From Orbilia blumenaviensis (taxonomy: Eukaryota > Ascomycota > Orbiliomycetes > Orbiliales > Orbiliaceae), in the NCBI GenBank assembly GCA_036872755.1, contig JAVHNS010000017.1:186001-250000 (forward strand): a DNA stretch of 64,000 nt. The letters are read 5' to 3'. Under the pieces are notes generated by a model. It saw only the letters and a list, made by a program, of their open reading frames with translations. It searched no databases and was not told the DNA's origin. The translations under genes were made by a program, and so were the position numbers. Positions 34,887 through 44,497 of the stretch are shown one piece after another. Positions within the stretch are counted from its first letter, which is position 1, and each line of letters begins with the position of its first letter.

Positions 34887-35302
34887 ATCATGACATTCTT
34901 GCAGAGGAAAGGTCGAGTAGGTCTGAATTTATGAAGTAGCCGACCTTGGATCCACACCATTCGCATGTATTTCCCGGCCATTCGATATAGAAATGAACGT
35001 GCATTTAAAAAAGTTACCAAATTTGTAATCACATATATTATCCAGCTTACAACGTCATCATCATCATCAAAGCATGAGATTAATTGAGGTATTTAGTGAT
35101 AACTGGGAGGAGCTTGGTGATATTTGCCTACGGAAAGCGTTGTGTGGTAATTTTGTCCAACCACGCGCCAACAACCCATTTTTGGTATCTCTAGCTAAAC
35201 ACGTCTTCCCACTGCATCCTCATCAACGCTCAACTCCGGCCTCAGAATCGTATGATATATAAATCCACTCCTGATCTTCCCGATCTTCCCGATCTTCCCG
35301 AT
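34887..35302. other. Spacer between cyclophilin-40 and TFB5
   Basis: About 416 bp holding the terminator of CPR6 and the promoter of TFB5. It includes a 62-codon frame at 35074-35262 that is probably chance or an upstream ORF. Confidence 0.5.
35273..35302 (+). repeat. 9-nt tandem repeat just before the TFB5 ATG
   Basis: GATCTTCCC is repeated three times and followed by GAT, directly against the TFB5 start codon. From an in-frame ATG at 35252 it would encode DLP-DLP-DLP-D. Confidence 0.85.
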
Positions 35303-35768
35303 ATGGTTCGAGCGGTTAAAGGTACGCATAAGTAGTGACAAAATTTTTTCTTTAGAGCATAGAGGAAACCTAACCGTTTTACTAGGTGTCCTGGTCGAAT
35401 GGTGTGTAAGATCTTTACAAAGTATGCATCTGGAGTTTGTGCTAACACCGTCAAGTGATCCTTCGATCAAAGCAATAATCCTCGACATAGATAGCAAGTC
35501 CCACGATTTCATCGTCGAGGTACATACCTGTGCTGTTCTACTAAGAGATGTCCGTTCTTCTGCTAAAATGACGTAGAACCTAGATGAATCACACTTGATT
35601 ATCAAAGACAATAAAGTCGCCGAGCTGAAAAGGATGCTCGAGGATGTATGTGGTTTCAAATGCCACCTATTCATATGGCCATTTTACTTACGAGTTCCGT
35701 TTTAGCGGTTAAATGAGCATACGAAGGTCGACAGTCTTGAAGAAGAGGAAGAGGAAGAAGACGACTGA
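35303..35768 (+). CDS. TFB5: TFB5 (TTDA/GTF2H5), smallest TFIIH subunit
   Basis: Tfb5 stabilises the TFIIH core (with Tfb2/p52) and is needed for nucleotide-excision repair. Five exons (35303-35321, 35386-35401, 35456-35519, 35577-35645 and 35706-35768) sum to 231 nt (76 aa); no exon exceeds 69 nt, so it is easy to miss. The protein starts MVRAVKGVLVECDPSIKAII, continues LDIDSKSHDFIVENLDESHL and KVAELKRMLEDRLNEHTK, and ends in an acidic tail. This is the full-length Tfb5 pattern (about 70 residues). All junctions are GT-AG and keep the frame. An in-frame ATG 17 codons upstream (35252) would add MIYKST and three DLP repeats; the family normally starts at MVRA. Confidence 0.92.
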
Positions 35769-37170
35769 GTCGGGCTGTCAGCCGAGCGCTGCACCGACGT
35801 CACAGCAATAACCAACATTTCGGTTTTCCGCCCCGACTTTATATACGATAATTTTATAGACTTCTTCTACTGACTATTGGTCTGCATTTTTCTAAAGGTT
35901 ATAAGATTGTATCGCTTCTCATGTTGGGCTTAGTGATTATGAATCCCGCGTGACCACGTAATAGCCAAAAGAAAAATAGTTTATATACCACTAAATTCGA
36001 TACCACAATAATTCTATATGTGAATAGATGGGATCCGTGTGGTTTTATACAACCTTAATAGTCGCTGAAAACGATGCGACGTACTCTTTCCGCCAAAAAG
36101 TCTACCTTTGAAGATATTTCTCATGTGCACTACAGATGAGCCACACGCCAGGGGTAGTCCGGGTACCTGCAGCTTCTGGTTCTGTTTTCAGTAAGAGGAT
36201 GAGCTGTACCCTCGCAACTGACTGCCAACAAAGAGCGCTGCTTAGCCTACCTGACAACAATCCTCGTTTCGGTTGACAGGTCAGAAGTCTCATATCTAAG
36301 TCTCTGAACTTTGGACGGTATCTTCTGATACGCCCATTCCCGTACTCATCTTCGACATCTCGTTCAGTCTGGAGATTGCAGTTCCGGATCCCAAACACTT
36401 TTTTTCACTTATTTTCGAAAATGCAACATCTTCGAATGTTCAACGTCTAGAGAGACTCTCGCCCCGCCCCGCATGTTGTGATATTTGCTATCTGAGAGTG
36501 TAATTCTCTCTAAGATGCTACTAGTGGGGTCCTTTGATACTCAGCGCCCATATGATAGTGTCGGTGCTGACGGGTGAAGCGTTCATTAGGTTTAAGAACC
36601 CTCGCTGCTCGCAAAAGGAATCCACCCCACGATGTTATTCGATAGTCCCACTAGAGAGTAGTTTCAGGGCGTTTCCGCCCTCTTCTCGTTCTTTTTATAT
36701 AGGCCACGAAATAGAAATCATCTTTCCTTTCTCCTCATCCTTTACATCCAACTCCCATCCCTCATCATCATCTTCTTTCGAACACCTCTCATCAATATCC
36801 ATTCCCCCCGTGAAATCACGACATTCCCCCCGAATGTGAGGATCTATAATTCTACCTGCTTTTATATTTCCCCCTCCCTTTCTTATATTTTCTGGCTTTT
36901 ATATTTTTGGGCCTCATTCTCGTGGCATCATCTGACAGATACCTTGTTGCTGTTTTTGGTATAGACACACTGCCCCGCTCTAGTATAAGCAATCGTAAGT
37001 ATATGTATAATGATCTTGCATGGTCCCTCACCCCCCCCTTATTACTACCTAGTTGCCAGTATTTCCCCCCGATATTGGCTTTAGTTTATGGCTTGGGCTG
37101 ATCAACTTGATCTGGTAGATATCTTTGTTAGATATAAACCGTCTTGCTCTGTTCTTATAAAAAGATCAGG
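35769..37170. other. Spacer between TFB5 and the RRM/CCCH gene
   Basis: About 1.4 kb. The right half (36650-37100) is strongly C/T-rich, as expected for the promoter and leader of the next gene. Short frames (such as 36102-36398, minus) have no gene-like features. Confidence 0.55.
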
Positions 37171-39266
37171 ATGTTCTCCGGTAACCCTTTCAAGGCGATT
37201 GAGAGTAAGTGAACCTTTGCTTTTCCTGTTGTATATAAGCATAAAAACCACTAACGCAGTATACTATAGTTGCCGAAGATGACGACAGCTCTGGAGGCTC
37301 CGCCCCGGACACTGTCGTCGGAATCAGTAGAGAGAAAAAGCCCACTGTCCCAACTGCCCCGCCCGTAAAGACGAGCCGCTTTTCAAATTTGTTCCAAAAG
37401 AACCTCGCTGCTGCTGAGGCTTCGATTTCAGCCTTGAATCTGAACGAGGAAATTCAGAATGAAGACCCGGTTCCCCGATATAAAGTCCCACGCAACGGCC
37501 AAGGGTCCAAGATGAACCCAGCTAGCCCCCCACGGGCCCCTGGAGACGTTTACCCCAAGCGCCTCTTTGTCGACAATATCCCGTATGCCTCTGGCAAAAA
37601 GGATGTCATGAATTTTTTCGACGGGTTTAAAGTGTAAGCCCCCCCATCTCTTGTATTGTCGTGTCCGAAGATAGTTCGTATCTGACATGCATCAAGAGAG
37701 TCCATTACCTGGCAGAAAAAGTCCGGCATGGTTAGTGGTCACAACGGAGCTGCCTATGTCATCGTTGGGTCTGAAGAAGAAGCCAAGTCCGCTGTTGCTC
37801 AGTTAAATGGAACACCTCTCAGGGGCCGAATCGTCAAAGTTGTTCGTTCAAAGGTCAGTAACGGTGGCAATCGAAAGTCCCAGCCAGACTTCTCTGCCTT
37901 CGCCAGACAACAGTCAAAGCAAAATGGTACCCAACAGAAGACTCAAACTGTTGAACCTGTCTCCTGCAACGAGGGTCCTCTCGGCCTCATGTCTGACGGT
38001 ACTTCAACCCTTCGCAAGAGTATCTTCGACTTAGCCTGCAACACCATTTGTACCAAGGGTAGAACTCCGGACGAAATCTTCCAGGAAATCAACTTCAATG
38101 AAGAAGAGAAGGTCATGATCCGTGATTTTTACCTCCGATACAAACAAGCTAAGAGAGGCGCTCCTGATTTATTCTCCCCTTTTGTAAGTATTCAGTCCCT
38201 ACCTTGCTACCCCGACACCTTTCTAACCTGAAACTCCCAGCCACTGGATGCTATCAACCTTCCTTGCCTTAAACACGGTTTCACTCAATGTGTTAGTTGC
38301 CAGCAGGCTTTACTCTTGGAGAAAATTCACGACGAGGAAGAGCAAAAGGAGAATGCTTTAGCTCGGTCGATGCACAATCACTCTTTGTCATGGGATTCGA
38401 CTGCTTCTCACCACGGGAACCACATCCAGCCTCTTCACCGTAGCAATACACTTGCGGCTACTGCACAGGCTCTCGTTACAGGGCCAGCTGCTTACCCAAA
38501 CTTGTCTGCTGGAGCCGCACTACGTCTATACGGTCCCAAATTCGTCCGTGAGAATTACCCTCAGCAGGAACCACCTATCCACAACACCAGTGGACAGGTT
38601 TCTAGAGGGTATGCCAACGGTAATCCGTACCTTCGTCAACATGCCATCGTTTCAACCCAACCCGGTGTCAAAACTCATTGCGCATACTTCTTGCGAACTG
38701 GTCGTTGCGACTTTGCTCAGCAGGGTTGTAAATTTTCTCACGAGCTTCCCCCAGGTGGTCACGCCGAGCTGGCCTTGCCCAACTCCCGCCGAACTGTATC
38801 CAGTCCGCCCCATTTTTTCTCCCGTCGCAATTCCGGTCAATTTGGAGGACCCATTTTTACAGATGCCACTCAACGTTTGACACCTCTTCCCGACATTGAT
38901 CTTATCGAGGATATTGCGCCGACTCGCGCCATGGGCCCAGTCGCCCACACTCGCAACAACCGCCTTACCGACGGAGAGTTTTCGTTGGTTCCGCGTGGTG
39001 GCAGAGCTACTCAACCGGTCTTGAATCGCTTTCAACCGTTCGAAGAGAACGGAGTTGTCAGCGCACGTCGCAGACTGGCAACCCAACCGGCTCAACGTCG
39101 TGACTCTCGACAATGGCGTGAACACGGCCCAAATCAGGGACGCGAACAGTCAGCTTTGAAGGAGAACTCCAAACGCAAGCCTGATCATCCCAGTGAGACT
39201 GACGGAGCCGCCGATGACGAGGGGTCATCTGAGGATCTTATTTCCTTGTCTTCTTTTGGACATTGA
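37171..39266 (+). CDS. RNA-binding protein with RRM and CCCH zinc finger
   Basis: Exons 37171-37204, 37270-37631, 37716-38183 and 38241-39266 sum to 1,890 nt (629 aa). The N-terminal part is disordered. An RRM follows at about residues 120-180: KRLFVDNIPYASGKKDVMNFF, GAAYVIVGSEEEAKSAVAQL and LRGRIVKVV, missing the long aromatic RNP1 core. A conserved acidic region comes next (EEEKVMIRDFYLRYKQAKRG), then a Cys-containing stretch (CLKHGFTQCVSCQQAL). A single CCCH finger (HCAYFLRTGRCDFAQQGCKF-SH, spacing C-x8-C-x6-C-x3-H) follows at about 420. The tail is basic and Arg-rich, ending acidic. The architecture suggests an mRNA-binding regulator. I do not recognise a named orthologue. Confidence 0.88.
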
Positions 39267-40320
39267 TGATTATCTTGACTTGGAATTTTGAATTCAAGGG
39301 GGACTGTTCATGATCCTCTTTTTTTTCAATGTCTTTGTTACGAGCTGACGTACTAGGCATTTTCAGGCGTTGGAAGGTTCTTTTTCACTGTTCACGTTTT
39401 TCTCCTTACTTTGAATACGACGTATCTCCAACTTCTTATACATTACCCAAACCTTCTCGTCTACCAAAGAAGTAATGTTCACGAGGTTACTGAGAAACGC
39501 GTACATCAATTTTCCTAATCATGGTTTTTCTTTTGTTCACACAGGATTACTTTTATTACTAGGTCAGAAAAAACACTGACCTCATTCTAACGACTTTTAA
39601 CGAGACTCTGAACGACCTTGTCAGTAGTATAGTCTATTATACATATACGAAAACCGCATGTATGTAGTCTACACAGTATTACGGCAAACGAAAAAAATGA
39701 TGTCTCAGCTTATACTTTCCTTATAATAGTTCCTATAGCAGTGTTTTTTCTTCTTTTTCTTTTTCCCTTTTGACTTTTTATTCTGATATTGGTATTATAT
39801 CGGCGTTTGATATATTAGATTAATGTTCCCTTTTAATAGGCTAGCTTAGGGATGTGGGGGGCTTCATAGGTTTTAAGGATTGTTTCTGTTCGTTTGTTTT
39901 ACGAATATATAGACGTAAAAAATACAACGATTATGCATCGCGAGATTTTGTGTTGGTTGTGTAGTTGATGGCTCTAAGTTGAGTGAGTAGAACGGGTTCT
40001 CGGTTTCCTAAACAACTGAAGTTAGACTCCGATATCAAGGAAATACTTAATCCTCTGCGCAATACCATTAAAGCTCTTAAAGCAAAGAGTGTAATCTAAT
40101 TTCATTGATTAAAAGTATGATAACGGAGACATTTTGATGAAGTCTAAGTTCGAAGTGTGGGTAGCTGTATTATAATTAAGGATATAGGTAGGCCAGGAAT
40201 GTCCCCTGCCATAATATTAACATCAGATCACCAATTAATTTTGGCCAAACCGATAGACCAAAAGTAAAGCATATACCTAGGTAACTGCAACTAAAACCAG
40301 GTAGACATATATATCGCCCC
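39267..40320. other. Intergenic, AT-rich, between convergent genes
   Basis: The region holds the 3' UTR of the RRM/CCCH gene and that of the convergent minus-strand surface-protein gene. No coding signal is seen. Confidence 0.6.
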
Positions 40321-41193
40321 TCACCGGCCACGCCACTCCGACGCAGGTGCAACAGCACCCCCTCCTACGTCCCTAGATGGATCACCTTGTCCCGGGTAGA
40401 TATCTGGCGTAGCTCTGGTCGGATTATAAGAATACGTAGCTCTTCCATCCCATATCGACTGGTTATTCATATCTGGGGGAAGCGGTATGTTTGGTAGATC
40501 CGCTTTCCCATGTCTTTGTTTCCGTCCTTTGCCTATATACCACATCGCCAACAGACTGCTTGATAATAGGAACACGAATCCACCCATTGCGGCACCGACG
40601 ATAGTGCCCGTGCTTACGGTTTTAGATTGTGAGGGTGGTGGAGATGTAGGGCCGGGGATTATTGAGGTTGTGGTTGAATTACTCGTTATTTGGGGAATTG
40701 GAACGGTCTCGTTGGCGGTTATGAATGATGCTGAAATTGAAGGGTCGGCAACCGCGGAGAGGACTCGCGGGACTAATGTGGTGGCGGCGACTGGTAATCG
40801 CGAAGATGGGGAAGCTTCGGTCGATATGTTGAACTCCTCTGAAATTTGGGAGGTAAGCGTGCCCCGTCGGTTTATAATGCTTATTTTGTATGGTCCTCCC
40901 GGTGGTGAGTTCGGAACGTTCCAGATATAGGAACCGACGTTGACTAAGTCTAGCGCAAGATACGTGCTATCGTCATAGACTCGGTTGCCTGGTGATGAGA
41001 AATTGAATAGTACCAAGTCGACCGTTCTTCCCGCTAGGTTTCTCCATCTTATCTCGAATGGTTGCCCCGTTATAACTTTCGAATCGGTTGTGGGGGTCAG
41101 GAAAACATTGTGGTTACTTGATTGCCCTTCGACGAAGTATCCGGCGAAGACGCACAAAGTGCAAACGAGTTTAATGACCAACAACTCATACAT
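40321..41193 (-). CDS. Kre9/Knh1-like single-pass surface protein
   Basis: An intronless 290-residue protein. The ATG is taken at 41193, because the frame upstream opens with TTG and this ATG directly precedes a signal peptide (MYELLVIKLVCTLCVFAGYF). The mature part has a Ser/Thr-rich GPI-anchored-family (Kre9/Knh1 N-terminal) beta-sandwich: VFLTPTTDSKVITGQPFEIR-W, VDLVLFN, GSYIWNVPNSPPGGPYKISI. A Ser/Thr/Pro-rich stalk follows, then a membrane span (GTIVGAAMGGFVFLLSSSLL) with a basic stop-transfer KGRKQRHGK. The cytoplasmic tail is about 60 residues. Unlike GPI-anchored members, it keeps a transmembrane anchor. A cell-wall or sensor role is plausible but not shown. Confidence 0.8.
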   Translation of the reverse strand: MYELLVIKLVCTLCVFAGYFVEGQSSNHNVFLTPTTDSKVITGQPFEIRWRNLAGRTVDLVLFNFSSPGNRVYDDSTYLALDLVNVGSYIWNVPNSPPGGPYKISIINRRGTLTSQISEEFNISTEASPSSRLPVAATTLVPRVLSAVADPSISASFITANETVPIPQITSNSTTTSIIPGPTSPPPSQSKTVSTGTIVGAAMGGFVFLLSSSLLAMWYIGKGRKQRHGKADLPNIPLPPDMNNQSIWDGRATYSYNPTRATPDIYPGQGDPSRDVGGGAVAPASEWRGR

Positions 41194-42242
41194 ACTGAAA
41201 CCGTAGAATATTGGTAACTTGCGAGGGCATAGCAATATAAGTATAAGATGATATGCTTTTTTTGAACGAATGAACTTCGCGGTTTAGAAATGAAAATTAA
41301 AAACTACTACGGTGAACTTGCACGTACGTAGGAGATTGTGGTGGGAGGCTGAAGGCATATATAAACCCCAAGAAGTTCGAGAGCTTATGTTCTTTCCAGG
41401 GGATTTGAACACCTCCATAGTCTGCTAATTCTCGAAGCCTTATTCTTCTTACAATTTTCCCTTTTGGATGTAGCGTCTTGATGATGTGTTTAAAGCTCAG
41501 CCGCAGAGGTGCGCGATTGGGTGAAAACAGGATTGGACGCAGGACTTCCCGCATTCCTAGGTATCTTACCAAGGTGTTACAATAAAGACGAAGAGAACGC
41601 TTTTGTAGCTATGGGTTAGGGGATTTGTTTACTCTGTTTTCTATTCGTTTTACTTATATCTCTTTCTAAGTTTTATATATCGTCGGTGATACAGTTATAA
41701 AGCACCCAATGCAAGCAGTTCTTCGAAGGTTAGAATACAAGACAGTATATTTTTAGAAAATAAAAAGGCCTTTGCGTTTAACAATTAATAAAGTAGTGTA
41801 TAAAGTAACTTCTTCGACCGTAAAAAAAAAAACCTAAGATATCACTAAATATATACCCGCAATAACCTTCCTTTTTCTTGTGCTACCCGTAGACGGGTCC
41901 TTAGGCACTCAAACATCCCTAAGTTGGCTGATATATCATCGATAAAGTACCCTGTACCATGGATTCGGGTCCGTGCGCTAACAACGACGCTAGAGAACGC
42001 TGCATCACTGGGGCTCAGCAAGGTGACGACAACCCACGGCTCGGAATCCAACAGCCGAAGTTCGCGCGATAACCTAAGAACGTCTTAGTTCACCAGTCTA
42101 TAAAAATCCAGGTAGGAATCCCTCGCGACAATTCATAAATTTAAAACTCTAATATCTATCTCGGTAAACCTCAGGTAGAAGAATATAAGACAGTCAGGCG
42201 AGAAGAATATAGACAATTGCAATTGGGCGATTACCCCAAAAT
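41194..42242. other. Divergent promoter between the surface protein and the FAD protein
   Basis: About 1.05 kb, partly AT-rich (41640-41840). A minus-strand frame at 41297-41572 opens with TTG and has no recognisable domain. No gene is supported. Confidence 0.5.
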
Positions 42243-43772
42243 ATGGACACGCACACAGAAACCGTCAGCAGGATCTCCACCACCCTCAAATCCTTCTATG
42301 CCACAAAAACTCCATACCGCATCTACCATGGCTCCACAAACTCCACAAGAGCATCAACTCTTTCCCGCTCAAATTACATAGACACATCAACTCTCACACA
42401 CGTTCTAAAAGTCGACACGAACAATGCAACCGCCATAGTAGAGCCCAACGTCCCAATGGACGCATTAGTCGCCGCAACTCTCCCACATGGCCTACTACCC
42501 CCCGTAGTCATGGAATTCCCCGGCATAACAGCCGGCGGAGGGTACTCCGGCACATCCGCCGAGTCATCTTCATTCCGTCACGGATTCTTCGACAGAAATG
42601 TCAATTGGGTTGAAATTGTTCTTCCGAACGGAACGGTTGTCCGGGCGTCTCATGAGGAAAATACAGATCTCCTCCATGGCGCTGCATCTTCGTTTGGAAC
42701 TTTGGGGGTAGTAACGCTGCTGGAACTTCAGTTGATTCCAGCTAGGAAATATGTTGAAGTCACATACCACCCTATCACCTCCGGTGAAGATGTGATCCCT
42801 AAAATCCAGGAACTGACAGCCGATCAATCGAACGACTATCTCGACGGTATAATGTTCAGTCGTAACACCGGTGTAATAGTCTCAGGAAGACTAACCGACA
42901 CTCCCTCACCATCCACAAAAGTCCAGGGCTTCACAGCACCAACAGATCCCTGGTTCTACATTCACGCCGAAAGGATATTATCATACAACAAGGGCACAAA
43001 GGAACAGCCGTTCGTAGATACGGTTCCCATAACCGACTATCTTTTCCGCTACGATCGTGGCGGCTTCTGGGTTGGGAAATACGCATTCAAGTACTTCATC
43101 ACCCCGTTCAATAGAATCACGAGGTACATTCTCGACTACTTCATGCACACCAGGGTAATGTACCACGCGCTGCATAAATCCGGCCAGATGAACATCTACG
43201 TTATACAAGATGTAGCAGTACCCTACGAGGGCACAGTCGAGTTTTTGGACTTCCTGGAAGGACAGTTTGGAATATACCCCCTGTGGCTATGTCCCTTGAA
43301 GATGAAAGGTAACAGAGGGGACTCACCACATGGACTACTCGCCGAGGTCGCCGCCAAAGGCAAGCCAGAATATTTATTAAACTTTGGAGTTTGGGGGCCA
43401 TCACCGGCGAAGAGTACAGCAGAATTTATAGAGATTAATAGACGGCTAGAAAAGAAGGTGGATGCACTTGGCGGGAAGAAGTGGTTGTACGCGCAGACCT
43501 ATTATACAGAACAGGAGTTTTGGGAGATATATAACAAGGCGGAGTATGATTCGCTCAGGGAGAAGTATGGGGCAGAGTATTTGCCGAGTGTGTTTGATAA
43601 AGTCAAGACGGATCTAGTGGCGGAAGAGGGAAGGAGGCGGGAAAACTGGGGTAGTTGGCTGAGAGCGTGCTTTTGGAGCATATGGCCATTGAGCGGGGTT
43701 TATGGTGTGCTGGCGGTGATTCTAGGGTCGAGGGAATATCTGCTGCCGAAGAAGGCGGTTAAGCAGAAGTAA
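42243..43772 (+). CDS. DHCR24/DWF1-like FAD-dependent oxidoreductase, intronless
   Basis: A single 509-codon exon encodes an FAD-binding (PCMH/VAO-type) oxidoreductase of the Delta24-sterol reductase (DHCR24/DIMINUTO) family. The FAD domain has IVEPNVPMDALVAATLPHGL, PGITAGGGYSGTSAESSSFR, HGFFDRNVNWVEIVLPNG and ASSFGTLGVVTLLELQLIPA. The C-terminal half keeps family features (FRYDRGGFWVGKYAF, QDVAVPYEGTVEFLDFLE, PLWLCPLKMKG and LYAQTYYTEQEFWEIYNKAEY-like sequence). The N-terminal membrane anchor of animal and plant members is absent; a hydrophobic stretch near the C-terminus (FWSIWPLSGVYGVLAVILG) may anchor it. Ergosterol synthesis does not need a Delta24-reductase, so the substrate is open. 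Confidence 0.88.
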   Translation: MDTHTETVSRISTTLKSFYATKTPYRIYHGSTNSTRASTLSRSNYIDTSTLTHVLKVDTNNATAIVEPNVPMDALVAATLPHGLLPPVVMEFPGITAGGGYSGTSAESSSFRHGFFDRNVNWVEIVLPNGTVVRASHEENTDLLHGAASSFGTLGVVTLLELQLIPARKYVEVTYHPITSGEDVIPKIQELTADQSNDYLDGIMFSRNTGVIVSGRLTDTPSPSTKVQGFTAPTDPWFYIHAERILSYNKGTKEQPFVDTVPITDYLFRYDRGGFWVGKYAFKYFITPFNRITRYILDYFMHTRVMYHALHKSGQMNIYVIQDVAVPYEGTVEFLDFLEGQFGIYPLWLCPLKMKGNRGDSPHGLLAEVAAKGKPEYLLNFGVWGPSPAKSTAEFIEINRRLEKKVDALGGKKWLYAQTYYTEQEFWEIYNKAEYDSLREKYGAEYLPSVFDKVKTDLVAEEGRRRENWGSWLRACFWSIWPLSGVYGVLAVILGSREYLLPKKAVKQK

Positions 43773-44497
43773 CCCGCATGATTAATTGCGAAGGACGTAT
43801 ACAAGTATCCCTTATGTAAAAGAGCTATTGAACATTGGTTGCTCACTGGATTTATAGATGTAAATTACTGTTGAAGAACCATTCTATGAAACCATAGCAA
43901 TTCTGATTTTATTTTTTTTAGAGATCTGTACATGCTCTCCAGCTCCCCAGGGGCGCCGAAGAGGCGTTCCCCTACCAAATAGTTATCCGATTCGATGCGA
44001 GAGAGTAGTATAGTGAAAAAGAAGAAAAGGTGGATATAAAGGAAATAAACACTAAAAAACTATGACGCCTTGACGATGTAATGGAAAATGAATGAGTGAA
44101 GCGAACTGAACGAAGACACAATAGTATATATCGTGGACATTGCAAACAGAAAGGAAAAAATAAAACTTGGTTAGACCCGCAAAATGACGACCCCTTTCCC
44201 ACCATTCAGAACCGATGCTTGAGTGCGTGCGAATTTTGGTATACCCCGGCGCAGAAACAGTAGTGTGATAAATACAAAATCCTAATATGCTATTTTTACT
44301 GTTCTCTGTCGGTACTGGAGAAAAAAATACATTTTTGAAACCCCAATCCCGTCGCGGCCATATTAAATATATCCAGGCCCGGACGGGTAAAACTATCCCA
44401 AAAAAAAGAACGCTATAATGTCATTAAGCAGCTGGCATGCTGCGCTGGTATTACAAGGCCCGAGCGGTTGTGTTCACCGCTGTGGATATGACTTCAT
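43773..44497. other. Spacer between convergent genes
   Basis: 3' flanks of the FAD protein and the FLC-like gene. No coding signal is seen. Confidence 0.6.

Noticed and set aside
35074..35262. 62-codon ATG frame before TFB5
   Set aside because: No recognisable features, and it fills the short spacer expected for the TFB5 promoter.
41297..41572. Minus-strand 91-codon frame, with a tRNA T-arm-like GTTCAAATCC inside
   Set aside because: It opens with TTG, has no recognised domain, and the tRNA-like part lacks an acceptor stem.
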